Shown here in pieces: positions 11,791 to 23,395 of a stretch of DNA of 64,000 nucleotides. Source of the DNA: Druceiella hillmani (Eukaryota; Arthropoda; Insecta; Lepidoptera; Hepialidae); assembly GCA_039881145.1 (NCBI GenBank), contig JAYKKI010000088.1, positions 3,038,501-3,102,500 of the forward strand, given 5' to 3'. The translations under genes were made by a program, and so were the position numbers. The notes under the pieces were generated by a model that did no database searches, had not been told where the DNA came from, and worked only from the letters and a program-made list of their open reading frames with translations. Each line of letters opens with the position of its first letter. The stretch's first letter is position 1.

Positions 11791-13370
11791 ATGTCGAGTA
11801 AACAGTGTAGACACAGTTCTGATCGTTTTTGCTACGTTTGTGGACAGTTTATATTTTCAAAAAAGCGAAGACCCATTGTAGATGCGTTAAAGAGTACATA
11901 TCTTCATTATTTTGGATTTTCTGTTGCAAACCAAGATAAAAAGTGGGTGCCGCATGTGTTTTGCAAAAGCTGTAGAATCGTTTTACTCCAGTGATCATCA
12001 GGAGAAAATGTACATGTTCCATTTGGTTCACCAATGCTATGGAGAGAACCCAGTAACCATGAAAATGACTGTTACTTTTGTGTTACGAAGACGGCGGGAT
12101 ATAATACAAAAAATAAACAGAATATTATGTATGTCGAAGTTGCATCTGTTACTAAGCCTATTTTACATTCGAAGGATCTGCCATATCCAGTTTGTCCCGG
12201 TAGTTCGAGTTCAAATTTACAAGCGGTGACGATGAAAGTGATGTTGCAGTCAAATCGATTTCAAGTGATTCTAGTTAAAGCAGAACTTCTTGGTTCTCGC
12301 TTGCATCAATGGAATTTATTAAAGTTAAACACAAAAGTTACATTATACAGAAACAGAAGCAAAGTTTACGTAGAATTTTTCAAAAGAGAAGGTGACTATT
12401 GTTATTGCACTGACATCCCAGGACTTTTTAAAGTGATGAACCAAAAGTAAGACAAAACAGAGTGGCGCTTTTTTGTCGATTCTTCAAAATATAGCCTAAA
12501 AGCGGTATTATTACACAACGGAAATAAGAAACCGTCTATACCAATTGGCCATGCAGTGAATTGTAAAGAGTCCTATGGAACGATGTGCACTTTATTAATT
12601 TTAATAAAGTATAAAGAACACCAATGGAAAGTGTGCGGCGATCTCAAAGTCATCAGTTTATTATTGGGATTACAAGGTGGCTACACAAAATACTGTTGTT
12701 TTCTTTGTTTGTGGGACAGTAGAGCAAGACATCACGACAACACCAAACGAATGGCTTATTCGAAACGAGTATATTCCAGGCAAAATGAACGTCAAACACG
12801 AGTCGTTAGTAGATCCAAAAGATATTACCCTATCCCCTTTACACATCAAATTGGGACTTATGAAAAACTTTGTCAGGGGCTTGACAAAGACAGTGAGGCT
12901 TTCCGATATTTACAAACAATCTTTTCAAGCATAACTGAAGCAAAACTGAAAGAGGGAATATTTGTTGGCCCACAGATAGGTAAAGTTATGAAAGATCCTG
13001 AGTTTGAAAACCTTTTATCTATTAATGAAAAAGCAGCTTGGAAATCATTTAAGACAGTCGCGGAGGAATTTTTAGGAATTTTTAACATTATGAACAAATT
13101 GTTGCTGATTTATTGAATAATTTTCAACAGATGGGTGTCAACATGTCCTTAAAGATTCATTTTCTCCACTCGCATATGAGTTTTTTTCCAGAAAACTTAG
13201 GAAGCATGAGTGACGAACAAGGGGAACGTTTTCACCAAGACTTAAAGATTTTCGAAGAACGACATCAGGGATTTTGGGACGAAAACATGTTAGGGGATTA
13301 CTGTTGGTCCATTATAAGAGAAACCGATGCGAGCAAATATAAAAAAAAGGCGAAAATCAGCCGTTTTTAA
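11791..13370 (+). pseudogene. Broken copy of an unnamed arthropod-wide protein family (possible transposase)
   Basis: A coding unit of about 520 codons starts at ATG 11791. The N-terminus has CysCys pairs, FCYVCG near residue 13 and HVFCKSC near residue 56, suggesting a zinc-binding module. Next come PFGSPMLWREP, DCYFC, DIPGL, FVDSSKYSLKAVLLHNGN, VCGDLKVISLLLGLQGG, a CCFLCLWDSRA block, SPLHIKLGLMKNF, SDEQGERFHQDLKIFEERHQG and DYCW. I recognise this order from numerous uncharacterised arthropod proteins but know no accepted name. Two in-frame stops (TGA 11992, TAA 12448), frame changes near 12745 and 12875, and one near 13085 make it a pseudogene. Acidic residues in FVDSS, CGDLK and FHQD/EE could be a DDE/D-type triad, which is inference. 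AATAAA follows at 13415. Confidence 0.75.
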
Positions 13371-13414
13371 TTTTATTTTTGTACTAGTATGCCTATTTTT
13401 TCAATTTTCAAGTA

Positions 13415-13420
13415 AATAAA
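13415..13420 (+). terminator. Candidate polyadenylation signal of the 11791-13370 pseudogene
   Basis: AATAAA lies 45 bp after the pseudogene's stop, in an AT-rich 3' flank. In such base composition the hexamer is common, so position is the main support. Confidence 0.35.
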
Positions 13421-13424
13421 TATT

Positions 13425-14229
13425 TCGAAAACCAGGTGTAACAGATTATTTTTATTTTTCCTGAATGAATCTTACCTAAATACACAATAAATTAACAAAT
13501 TTGGCTGGGGTATAAAAACCGTGTAAAGTAGTGTTATTTGTAAGATTTAGACGATATGATTAACTTATTAAGTAATTATATGTTCATGTATTAGAGAGAA
13601 ACAAACAATCAAAATAGCATTCAGATTAATAATATTAGAACTTACATAATAATTAATATTATTTTAAACAATTTTTCTACTTATAATGATAATGAATTTT
13701 AAGTTCAATTTTCTGCAACCAATTTATAGTTTAAATTATAACACTTAATTCAATGAATGTCATAGATAGCATTGGGGAAATAGTTATAAAAATTGACAGA
13801 TAGATGGCGCAAAGGTAGCGTCATATATCTGAAACGACTATGGATTTACACCAGAGTATTTCATAGATCAATACAAAGGGAACAGTTGAACGTCAAGAGT
13901 TGTGATCCAGAGTGTTTCGGTATATGTATCAACTATAAAGGTAACGTTTTATAGTGGCCAAGTGTATTATATTTTTTTAACAATCTGAAGATTTGTCCAT
14001 AGGTAATATTTTAAAAAGAGTTATTAACTTAGCGTATAAAATGATAGTAAAAGCCAGAAAATCTGTTTTTAAAAGTTTTGTCTGTCTGTGTATTAATTTG
14101 TTCTTCAATTACACGAAATAAACTAAACATATTCTTATGCGATTTGGTATGCTAATAGTTTATACCTTCTAGCAATATATAGGATATTTTTAATGTGAAT
14201 ATTATAGACATAAAAAGACCCTGACTTGA
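13425..14229. other. AT-rich stretch, nothing recognised
   Basis: No ORF or array is seen. It contains single AGATGGCG-type motifs (13804) of a sort that recur across the window, perhaps scraps of dispersed elements. Confidence 0.4.
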
Positions 14230-14362
14230 TGAATATTACGATATCGGTACTGCCAACGTCATCTATTAACGTCATTATTATTTTAGTAAACTTTGTGTTA
14301 ATAGATATATTACGATATGACACTGCCAAAGCCATCTATTAGTGTTTTAGTAAACTTTATGA
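14230..14362. repeat. 74-bp tandem duplication
   Basis: ATATTACGATATCGGTACTG at 14232 and ATATTACGATATGACACTG at 14306 begin two copies. Each continues with GCCAACGTCATCTATTA or GCCAAAGCCATCTATTA and then TTTTAGTAAACTTT. Moderately diverged. Confidence 0.85.
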
Positions 14363-14419
14363 TCTTAAAGTTCTGAGGGAAAAAAATTTAAAAAACATAA
14401 AAAATTCCTAAGAACTTAT

Positions 14420-14488
14420 GTCCAATTCTGCGCTGACGAAGCCGCGTCGACATAAAATCGACGCTACTTCGTGAGCGTAGAATTGGAC
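14420..14488. repeat. Long hairpin, 31-bp arms
   Basis: The left arm starts GTCCAATTCTGCGCTGACG and the right arm, read in reverse complement, starts GTCCAATTCTACGCTCACG. There are about five mismatches over 31 bp and a loop of about 7 bp (CATAAAA). It is GC-richer than its surroundings, and could be a small foldback element or a structured RNA. Confidence 0.85.
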
Positions 14489-14655
14489 GCATCGACATAA
14501 ATAGAATATTTTTTTGTTATAATTTATCTCATGTAAACTTATTGAAGAACATAAATAACTAACGATTAACCCTAGCTTGGTAAAAGCGAGACAAAGGTTT
14601 TTCACGCATAGATGCACCCAGTGTTATTGCGTATAACACGAATGAAAATGATAGC

Positions 14656-14907
14656 TCACAATTGAATGAAACTACGTGATGTAGTATTATTTCTACTTTC
14701 TTTAAGTTCTTTACCACGACCTAGGTTTCGTTGTATTACAACATCTTCAAGTGGACTATTAGCAAATATTAACTCTTAGAAACTTCCAACAGCATTTATA
14801 TATTACACAAAACAATAGCGGAAGAAAGTAGAAATAATACTACATCACGTAGTTTCATTTAATTGTGAATAATGTATTTCTACAAAATTAACGCCAAAGA
14901 TATTCAA
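14656..14907 (+). repeat. Foldback element copy with right-hand tail
   Basis: The left arm starts CACAATTGAATGAAACTACG, the right arm ends TAGTTTCATTTAATTGTG, and the tail TTTCTACAAAATTAACGCC is on the right. The centre is replaced by an unrelated stretch of about 60 bp, so the inner arms no longer pair. Confidence 0.87.
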
Positions 14908-16249
<1,342 letters not shown>

Positions 16250-16640
16250 CCCAATCCAACCGCAGCGGAACGGAGGTGCCATAAAATTTAACAGCACACT
16301 ATTATTGTAACCAAAGGATTGCAAAAATAGTCGCCCTCTTCTCCATTGCTAAGGTCCCGACAGGGACCACATGCGCTTGATACCGAATGCCAACCACGTG
16401 TTCCGACGCGGTCAGGGACCCCACAAAACTCAGACCCATATGGCGCTATCAGATCGCGGGCAACTCTTGCGTTGCGTCTCGTTGTCATGCCGTACATAAT
16501 TTCCTTTTTTTGTGAAGGAGTGGGACATTCAAGATTATATGTCTGTTGATAAGAATAATTGTCGGCGTTTTTAAGCAATGTTTGGGCGGTCTGGCTTCTG
16601 CTTATAGCGTGTGAATTGCAAGCAATTTTAGACAATTGGT
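16250..16640 (-). other. GC-richer relic with a 115-codon frame, unidentified
   Basis: On the minus strand, 16288-16635 is open for 115 codons (with ATTRRNARVARD-like and GVPDRVGTRG-like parts) within a patch clearly richer in G+C than the AT-rich flanks. The sharp change in composition suggests insertion, probably of a LINE or retrosequence. I do not recognise the family and see no domain or catalytic motif. The plus-strand ORF at 16346 is a shadow. Confidence 0.3.
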
Positions 16641-17144
16641 TAAGTGTTTTAGATGTTCGTAAATAAACAGGAATTTCATTGCCATTATTATGTCAACTAC
16701 TTTTATCTTCTTAATAAAAGGTTATAAGATTTCTTACGATTTGATTTTGACGTCAAACTCTTATAAAATTATTACAGGCTCTCTAAATGAGGTAATTTAT
16801 ATATTAGGCTTAAAAACATATTTATGAAGTAATAAAGCAAAAATTATTTATTTTTTTATAAAATAGAATTACTTTTTACAGTGATTTTTTTTAAAAATGT
16901 TATTAGTGTTTATGCTAGGATTTAAACTGTAAAAGATATTGCTTCCAGTAAATATCATGGAATATCTAAATATATTATTTCTAAAAGGTGTTTTTTGGTC
17001 GAGCGGCTCGATCTCTTTAACTACTGCACCAAAAAAAATAAAAAAAATACCCACTTAAAGCTTATGTTTTCTACTTTAGGCGAAAAATATAAAAAAATTC
17101 GAAAAAAATCTTTTTGTTAATAAAAAAATTAATTTTTATAACAA
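16641..17144. other. AT-rich stretch, nothing recognised
   Basis: Poly-A and poly-T runs only. The 5' part of the Helitron ending at 17253 may lie here, but no TC start could be fixed. Confidence 0.35.
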
Positions 17145-17253
17145 TTGGCACGAGCGCCATCTGTGGGCGACATATCAAATATCTTAGCCAAATTGTATAT
17201 TTGGAACACGCTAGATGGCGATATAGTGCGAAGACTTCGCACGGGTCAGCTAG
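17145..17253 (+). mobile_element. Helitron 3' end (copy 1)
   Basis: A perfect hairpin TGCGAAGACTTCGCA (17227-17241) is followed after 8 bp by CTAG (17250-17253) and then T. A hairpin 8-13 bp upstream of CTRR, with insertion before T, is the Helitron 3' signature. The preceding ~90 bp contains GCGCCATCTGTGG near 17153 and, inverted, CTAGATGGCG near 17211. The 5' end is not located; the element is non-autonomous as far as visible. Confidence 0.7.
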
Positions 17254-17254
17254 T

Positions 17255-17949
17255 TTTTTATATATTTTTTACTATTATTTTTTCAATAAAAAACCTTATC
17301 TACAACGAGACAAAAAATTTAGACGCGTTTAAAATTTTACTTTTATTATAATTGTGTTTCGATTTTGTAATAAAGTTCTTCTTAATTATATACCTTTTTA
17401 GTATATCTGAATAGTTTGAGGAACTATCATCTTAATATACATAAGTTCTAACATTTCAAAAATCTTTCATGGTTGCTTTTTAAATTGTACAAGTATGCTC
17501 GTACGCAGCGTATGCATTTATACTTCAAGTTATTAAACTAACTCGACAACATTCATAGACACAGTTCTTGCGCAAAGAAAGAAATACAACTCAAACACAA
17601 GTAATATCACAAATACCGGTACAAATTCCCATTGCACTCAAGCACGTAACCTCTAGAAGAAAAAAACAAAGCTATCTATGACCGCTGCGTAATGCGGGAA
17701 GGCATCTGTCATCTGTCAAAGTGACAGACGTCAAGTATTTTGATGGCGTATCGCGCAGTGAAATGCCGAGGTGTTTAAATGTCACGATGGAATTCTTATT
17801 AAGTCACGGGCACTTTAAAATAAATAAATTATAGTATTTGTTTATACACTGTCAAAGTGGTAGTGCGATGAGTAGAACCGCAGAACATAGACGATAGTTT
17901 GATATGATTTTTATAAATATATACCAACTCTTCGAGGTTATCTTTTGGT
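17255..17949. other. Mostly unique DNA, with a TGACAG-type motif cluster near 17705
   Basis: ATCTGTCATCTGTCAAAGTG followed by ACAGACG (17704-17730) holds direct and inverted CTGTCA/TGACAG motifs, the core bound by TALE homeodomain proteins. No coding frame. Regulatory function is speculative. Confidence 0.25.
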
Positions 17950-18009
17950 AAGCTTTGTTTGTGTAAGCTTATCGAATCTTGAATCGATAAGCTTATGCAA
18001 ATAAAGCTT
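17950..18009. repeat. Hairpin, about 26-bp arms
   Basis: AAGCTTTGTTTGTGTAAGCT at the left pairs with the right arm ending GCAAATAAAGCTT around an 8-bp loop (ATCTTGAA), with about three mismatches. Contains repeated AAGCTT. Confidence 0.8.
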
Positions 18010-18659
18010 TCAAAGCGTCTTAAACTTATGATATTAGATTAATAAGCTGAGAGGCAAAATAAAGGAGGTTTGCGGAAATGGATCTGACGTTGCAGAAATA
18101 GAATATGATTTTTATAAAAAGCTGATATTTTTCAGAATATAAAAAAAAAAGAATTAAGCGATTAACAATCTGAAAAGAGCAAAAATAAAATATAATTTGT
18201 GATCATGACAGAAAACAAAAAACAAACTATTTTCATGAATGCGCATTTAGAAAAGATTTAAAAATAACAAAGAAAATGTAATAAAATACATAACAATTTT
18301 TTAGAAACAAAAAATAATAAACAGATATTTTTTTAATGTTGCCTATATGTATTAAAATTAAACTGGTAACTGACGTTGTCAATGGTTTTGTCGTTGTCAA
18401 AATGAATGCTTTTTTTGCTGTTTTTCAATTTTATGTGACTTTTTTCGACAATCTTATCGAGCCTATGAATTTCATGGATGAATATGGTACATCTTTAACT
18501 GGAGGATACAGATACAAGACAAAATCTGCACTTTGTTTCATCTTGCTGGTTCAAAGACTTCCGTAGAAATACATATATAAATTACTCTTTTAACAAGGTC
18601 GTTTTTATTCATTTGATATCTGGAGCCAACAATAAATGGACTTTTACCGGTCTCCTTCC
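18010..18659. other. AT-rich stretch, nothing recognised
   Basis: One 76-codon frame (18336-18566) has no recognisable motif and normal local composition; treated as chance. Confidence 0.4.
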
Positions 18660-19652
18660 TGTGTTTATTTCTCAAACTTGCATAAGCTAACAATTCTTGA
18701 GGTTCAAAAACTTAGAAAGCTAAAACTAAAGGGGAAGCTTCCAATAAGGAAATATAAATAACCATTTTTTCTAAGTGACAAACAAATTTTTAAAACAAAC
18801 AAATTTCTTATTTATTATTAACTCAAAAAAATCTTATTCGATACTAATGTTACACCTATACATCGTGTTACGGACTACCTTATAGATTAATATGTAATCT
18901 AGTTTTTATTCCAGATCTTCGAGCAGTTCTTTAAGGAATAACAAACAAGTATTTTTGTCCTGGTAGTGATACTTTTAAAAGGTCTTAAAATTATGAAGAT
19001 GATTTACCTACATTTTGGGATAAAAATAAAAAACAAATTTAAGATTTTTTTTATGATAAGAAAGCGAACAATCTCATAGAACGATTTAGTAGCTTCTATC
19101 TACTTTTAATACTCTCAGTCAATTCTCGTTTTGTGTTTATTTCTCAAACTTGTATAAGCTAACAATTTTTGAGATCCAAAATCTTAGAAAGCTGAACTAA
19201 AGCAGGAGCTTCCAACAAAGAAAAATAAAGAACTATTTTTTCTAAGTAACAAACAAATTTATAAAACAAGCAACAAACAAGATTCAATAACAAAGGAATT
19301 GACAAACATTTTTTATTCGTTACCTATTAACTCAATAAAATATTATTCGATACTAAATGTTACACCTATGCACCCTGTTACAGATTACCTTATAGATTAA
19401 CATATAATGTAGTTTTTAACCCAGAATTTCGAGAATTTCTTTAAGAAATAACTAACGAGTATATTTTCTTCCTAGAAGTTCTTTCTAGTCATACTCTTAA
19501 TAGGTCTTAAATTTATGAAGATTAATTAAGCACGTACGTGTTGGGATCAAAATTTTAAAAAAATATAGAAATTGTTTACGACAAGAAAGCGAACAATATC
19601 ACAGAACGATTAAGCTTCTGTCTACTTTTAATATGCTCAGTTTATTCGTAAT
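18660..19652. repeat. Diverged tandem duplication, unit about 470-520 bp
   Basis: Copy 1 starts TGTGTTTATTTCTCAAACTTG at 18660 and copy 2 starts at 19132 with the same bases. Shared landmarks in order are ATAAGCTAACAATT, CTTAGAAAGCTRAA, GGAGCTTCCAA, TATTCGATACTAA, TGTTACACCTAT, ACCTTATAGATTAA, and AAGAAAGCGAACAATMTC near the end. Copy 2 has an insertion of about 40 bp near 19265. No coding frame survives in either copy. Confidence 0.9.
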
Positions 19653-21036
19653 ACAAATGATCTTCAACTGCTGGATATATTGAAGAAAATGACGGAAGTA
19701 AGATGTTTTTTCCTGGAACTATTCAACGATGGAAGTTCTGAGTTTGGAATTGTAAACTTGGAAATCATTAAGCATCACTTTCAGCTGTGAGCTCTGATGA
19801 TAGAAACTAAGCGACATGATGTAATATCTACAATAATACATAAAACGAAAAAGTTTGTTTCTTTATTTGTTTTTGCAATAATCTCTTGAATCACACGTCC
19901 GACTTCAAAAAATGTTTTTGTATTAGAAAGCTACTACTGAGAAATATTCTGAAGATTTAGGAAGAGTAGTCATAAAAAAATTAACAGAAATGGGAGAACA
20001 CTGCTTAATCGGTCCAACGTTGAAAGAGACAAGCTTTATTGATTGTTTATCCCGAATATTCCTGCCGATACGTGTGCCACCTCGACGACTGATATCGTTT
20101 GGCGAAAGGAGTGGAGATGTTTAGTGATTGTGAAGGAAATAGTAGCATAATTAACACAAATTCTAAAAATACACGGTGAAAGTATTTAGTTTTACACAAA
20201 ACAGGACCAAAGAGGTATATGTGTGAGCAAATAGAAACAAATATTTAAAATTAACTTCAGTATGTATTCACTGTAGTTAATACAAACAGCTTTTTGGAAA
20301 AAAAAATATGCGGCACAAGTACGGCCTGATCACGAATTCCTTATGACTACAGATTACCATTTGGATTATTAAAATATTTAGTGATGTTATTTACACCACA
20401 AATATTTAGTTATCGCGTAACTTGTAGAACCAGTATTAAGTTGTTTGCTTTTTTATATTTTACAGTGTTATCAAGGTGATTAAATTGATCGATCTATCTT
20501 CGATTATGAGATGAAGTTTGATATTTAAGTAAATGTTTTTTTTCCTGTCTTGCTGGGCGTTTACGTTTTTACTTACATGCCTTTGCAATTACAATTACTG
20601 TAATCTGGTGGTATAAACATTAAAAAACAGTAAACATGGATCAGAATTTGGTTAACGTGAAATTATATAAACTAGTGAACCGATATATTCCTAAACGTGT
20701 AATGAAACTTTTTAACTAACTCGACATATATCAAGTAAAAACCTTAAAGGTGTGGCTATCCCCAGAAAATTGCTTAATTGTATATGGGAGGAGAGAGGGA
20801 CGGAGTTGGATGGAAAGGATGGAAGTTTAAAAAAAATGGATGGATAATATAATTTTGAAAGAAAATCTAACCAAATTTATGATGTGCCTCGCTTTCATTG
20901 GCGATTAGGCCAGCAAGCGAACCAAGCAGAATTTTATTTAGAATATGGGTACATTATCCAGACATAAATCACCAAGAAAAATGAAAATGATCCATTATCA
21001 CAATTCAGAAAATATTTTTCTAGCACTTGAACTGCT
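19653..21036. other. Unique AT-rich DNA, nothing recognised
   Basis: A mildly GC-richer part around 20020-20110 (CGATACGTGTGCCACCTCGA) has no open frame. Otherwise featureless. Confidence 0.4.
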
Positions 21037-21090
21037 ACCTCATCATGACTTTAACATGATGAGGTAATCATGACTTTAACATGATGAGCT
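21037..21090. repeat. Short palindromic direct repeat
   Basis: ATCATGACTTTAACATGATGAG occurs twice in tandem. The first copy forms a perfect 10-bp stem CCTCATCATG / CATGATGAGG around ACTTTAA. Confidence 0.85.
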
Positions 21091-21557
21091 AAATATCTAT
21101 TTTGATTATTTAACTACAATCGAAAAGCGAGTGTCTAGCAAGCCTTTTTAATATCTTCTGTAATTAAATCTGTATTTACGGGCAATGATAATGAAATCCA
21201 AGTTTACGATACCACCCACATAAAACCCAGCAGGCCAATGAACGAACCGTTATCAAGTAAACCGTTATTGCACCCTATACATTACGGGTACCTAAGTATC
21301 TACTCGGGAACGACGCCTTCCGCCTTCCAACACATTACTCTAATTAACCAGATATAAATGTGAATAATTTCAATTAAGCTACGGAGTTACCGCCCGAAGC
21401 GCGCCCACATAATAAAACGCCACTTCGTAAGTGTCGCATACAAAAAACTGCACATAAATATATAATGGTAACGACTTGCTAGACGCACTTATATTGGAGG
21501 GGCCATTTGACAAGCGCTCGCGGCGAAGACGGACTTGAAAAAAAATAGTGACAATGT
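21091..21557. other. Unique higher-GC flank upstream of the candidate promoter
   Basis: 21190-21540 is richer in G+C and CpG than most of the window (CGGGAACGACGCCTTCCGCC near 21304, CCGCCCGAAGCGCGCCC near 21391, AGCGCTCGCGGCGAAGACGG near 21515) and lacks repeats. This fits a conserved promoter-proximal region. Confidence 0.35.
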
Positions 21558-21580
21558 ATAAAATGGATGAATATATAAAG
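21558..21580 (+). promoter_or_regulatory. Candidate core promoter (two TATA motifs)
   Basis: TATAAAA at 21558 and TATATAAA at 21573 lie 105-130 bp upstream of the ATG at 21687, after a higher-GC flank. GGACG at 21622 fits the downstream promoter element consensus. No clean TCAGT initiator is seen between, and TATA is common in such DNA, so this is a moderate call that depends on the exon candidate. Confidence 0.35.
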
Positions 21581-21686
21581 CGGGTGATTTGAAAGTGAAA
21601 CTCGTTTACGCACGCACGGATGGACGCCGTAAAAAAAACTGTGTGACCTACGCAAGTTCGTTCATAGTTAAATTACGTCGGGCACG

Positions 21687-21698
21687 ATGGGTGCTCAG
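21687..21698 (+). CDS. Candidate first coding exon (Met-Gly-Ala-Gln) with splice donor
   Basis: ATG GGT GCT CAG is followed directly by GTGAGT, a strong 5' splice site (CAG/GTGAGT), in phase 0. The region between the TATA motifs and the ATG is of normal, non-repetitive composition. An N-terminal MG could be myristoylated, but four residues cannot identify a gene. The intron would begin at 21699 and holds a LINE relic from 21707. No downstream exon was recognised in the remaining 42 kb, so the intron would be long. Confidence 0.3.
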
Positions 21699-21706
21699 GT
21701 GAGTTT

Positions 21707-22470
21707 TTTTTTCTTGAATGGCGCGACAACCCGAGGAAGGCTCCAGCATTTTAAAGAAGTCTTCCCCAGGCTGTTCTATTCTTAATCATTATCAGTCAAT
21801 TCTTGTCTTTCATAACTTCTAGGTCCCTTTGTAAACAATCCATGAATTGCAGTTTGGGTCTTCCTCTTGATATAACATCCATGGGCTTTTTCAACAAAAG
21901 CTTTTTCGCTTCTCTTTCCTCCATTCTAACTATGTGCCTAACCCATTTCATTCTCCGTATTTTTATCGTATATCAGGTCCTCGGTAAGTTTTATAGAAAT
22001 CAGAATTTCTCTTTTTTCTTCACATATTATTCTAAAAAAAGTCCTGTTGTTAGACATTTGTAGAGAAATGACTTTGTTTTTTGTTATCAAGTTGGATTTT
22101 AATTATTTTTGTAAAGGATCCTCCAGCATAAATGATTATTTTGTAACTCTGGAGCTAAACTATTGTTTGAATTAACATCTGCTTCCAAGTAAATAAAACT
22201 GGATGTGCTCTGGGATTTATATGCACCTACTTCAAAGTAAGATTCAGAAATATTGAGATTCGTGTACTTAATTTTATCTTGATAGATTGACAGATCCAGA
22301 TATAACGTTTCTTCTTCAAGTGCCAAGAAAACATTTTTTAAGATTCAACTAGTTGTAGCTATTATATCAATGTTATCCGCAAATTCTAGATTTTGACCAG
22401 ATTTATTGAAAATAGTTCCTCCGTTGTTCATTTTTGAATTCCTTATTTCCTTTAGCAATGTTGAAAATGT
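21707..22470 (-). pseudogene. LINE reverse transcriptase 3' half, antisense and decayed
   Basis: On the minus strand, from about 22470 downward, the translation gives LLKEIRNSKMNNGGTIFNKS, then LEFADNIDII, where the family has the catalytic FADD/YADD. It continues with LALEEETLYLDLSIYQDKIKYTN, the block where such proteins have INxxKTKYM, and then SFIYLEADVNSNNS. Past 22000 it reads RIRRMKWVRHIVRMEEREA, GRPKLQFMDC and LQRDLEV. It ends in poly-A (poly-T on the plus strand). Order and spacing match the reverse transcriptase thumb to C-terminus of LINE ORF2. The second catalytic Asp is Asn, and frameshifts and deletions abound. Confidence 0.75.
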
Positions 22471-23141
22471 CTACTTTCTTTTTTTTTAAGAGCATGTCCA
22501 TGTCTTGCACTCAAGTGGGTTACTGCATAGGTTTCCTTTTAAAAAAATTCACTTTCTATGAGTGAGCATAGCGATTTTTATGCTCCATCAGACAAAACGA
22601 TGAGTAACTATATTAATATCAGTAATTATGATCTTGTAGAAAGATAAAATTGTACCATATTCTGACATATTTCGCTCATATTCTGCATCAGATGCAACAC
22701 ATACAGTATGGTAAGACTTTTGCCAGAAATAATGCGAGTTCCTATTCCACCAAACTTTCTCAATATTTTCTTCGGATAGGTAGAAAATAACAGAGTTAAA
22801 TAAGTTAAATTAACTATAACTAAATAACGAAACTTTCAATGAATCGAAGAAACTTTGTAATTATAGAGTTCACTCAAATAGAGCTAATGGAGTCGCGAAT
22901 ATTTACTCAACAAATTAATTCGTCAAATGTATAATATTTTAAAATAAAAAATGTGAATATCAAAATAATTAGTTATTAAACTTTATTTTGTAAATTATTA
23001 ATTTTTGAAACTATATATTTAGACTAAAATAATAAATTGGTATTACATGTACTATAGTTAGATTATATAAACACATATTTAAAAAGACAATGCTGAAGAA
23101 AATTTAACTATATATTATAATATTTAATATATTTTCTGATA
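22471..23141. other. AT-rich stretch, nothing firm
   Basis: The first ~100 bp may be further LINE sequence too decayed to call. 22560-22800 has a slightly protein-like minus frame with no family match. The rest is featureless. Confidence 0.3.
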
Positions 23142-23395
23142 TTGAATATATTTGGCGTTAATTTTGTAGAAATTCATTATTCACAATTAAATGAAACTAC
23201 GTGATGTACTATTATTTCTACTTTTTAAAATTTCTTTACCACGACCTAGGTTTCGTTGTATTCAGGTGGGATATTAGCAAAGATCTTTGCTAATATCCCA
23301 CCTGAAGATGTAATACAACGAAACCTAGGTCGTGGTAACGAAATTTAAAAAAGTAGAAATAATACTACATCACGTAGTTTCATTTAATTGTGAAT
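23142..23395 (-). repeat. Best-preserved foldback element copy
   Basis: The left tail TTGAATATATTTGGCGTTAA is followed by two arms that pair almost end to end. The left arm is CACAATTAAATGAAACTACG...; the right arm ends ACTACATCACGTAGTTTCAT. They meet at the central palindrome ATTAGCAAAGATCTTTGCTAAT. The main difference is an 8-bp gap in the left arm near 23260. No ORF. Transcribed, it would give one long hairpin. Confidence 0.92.
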
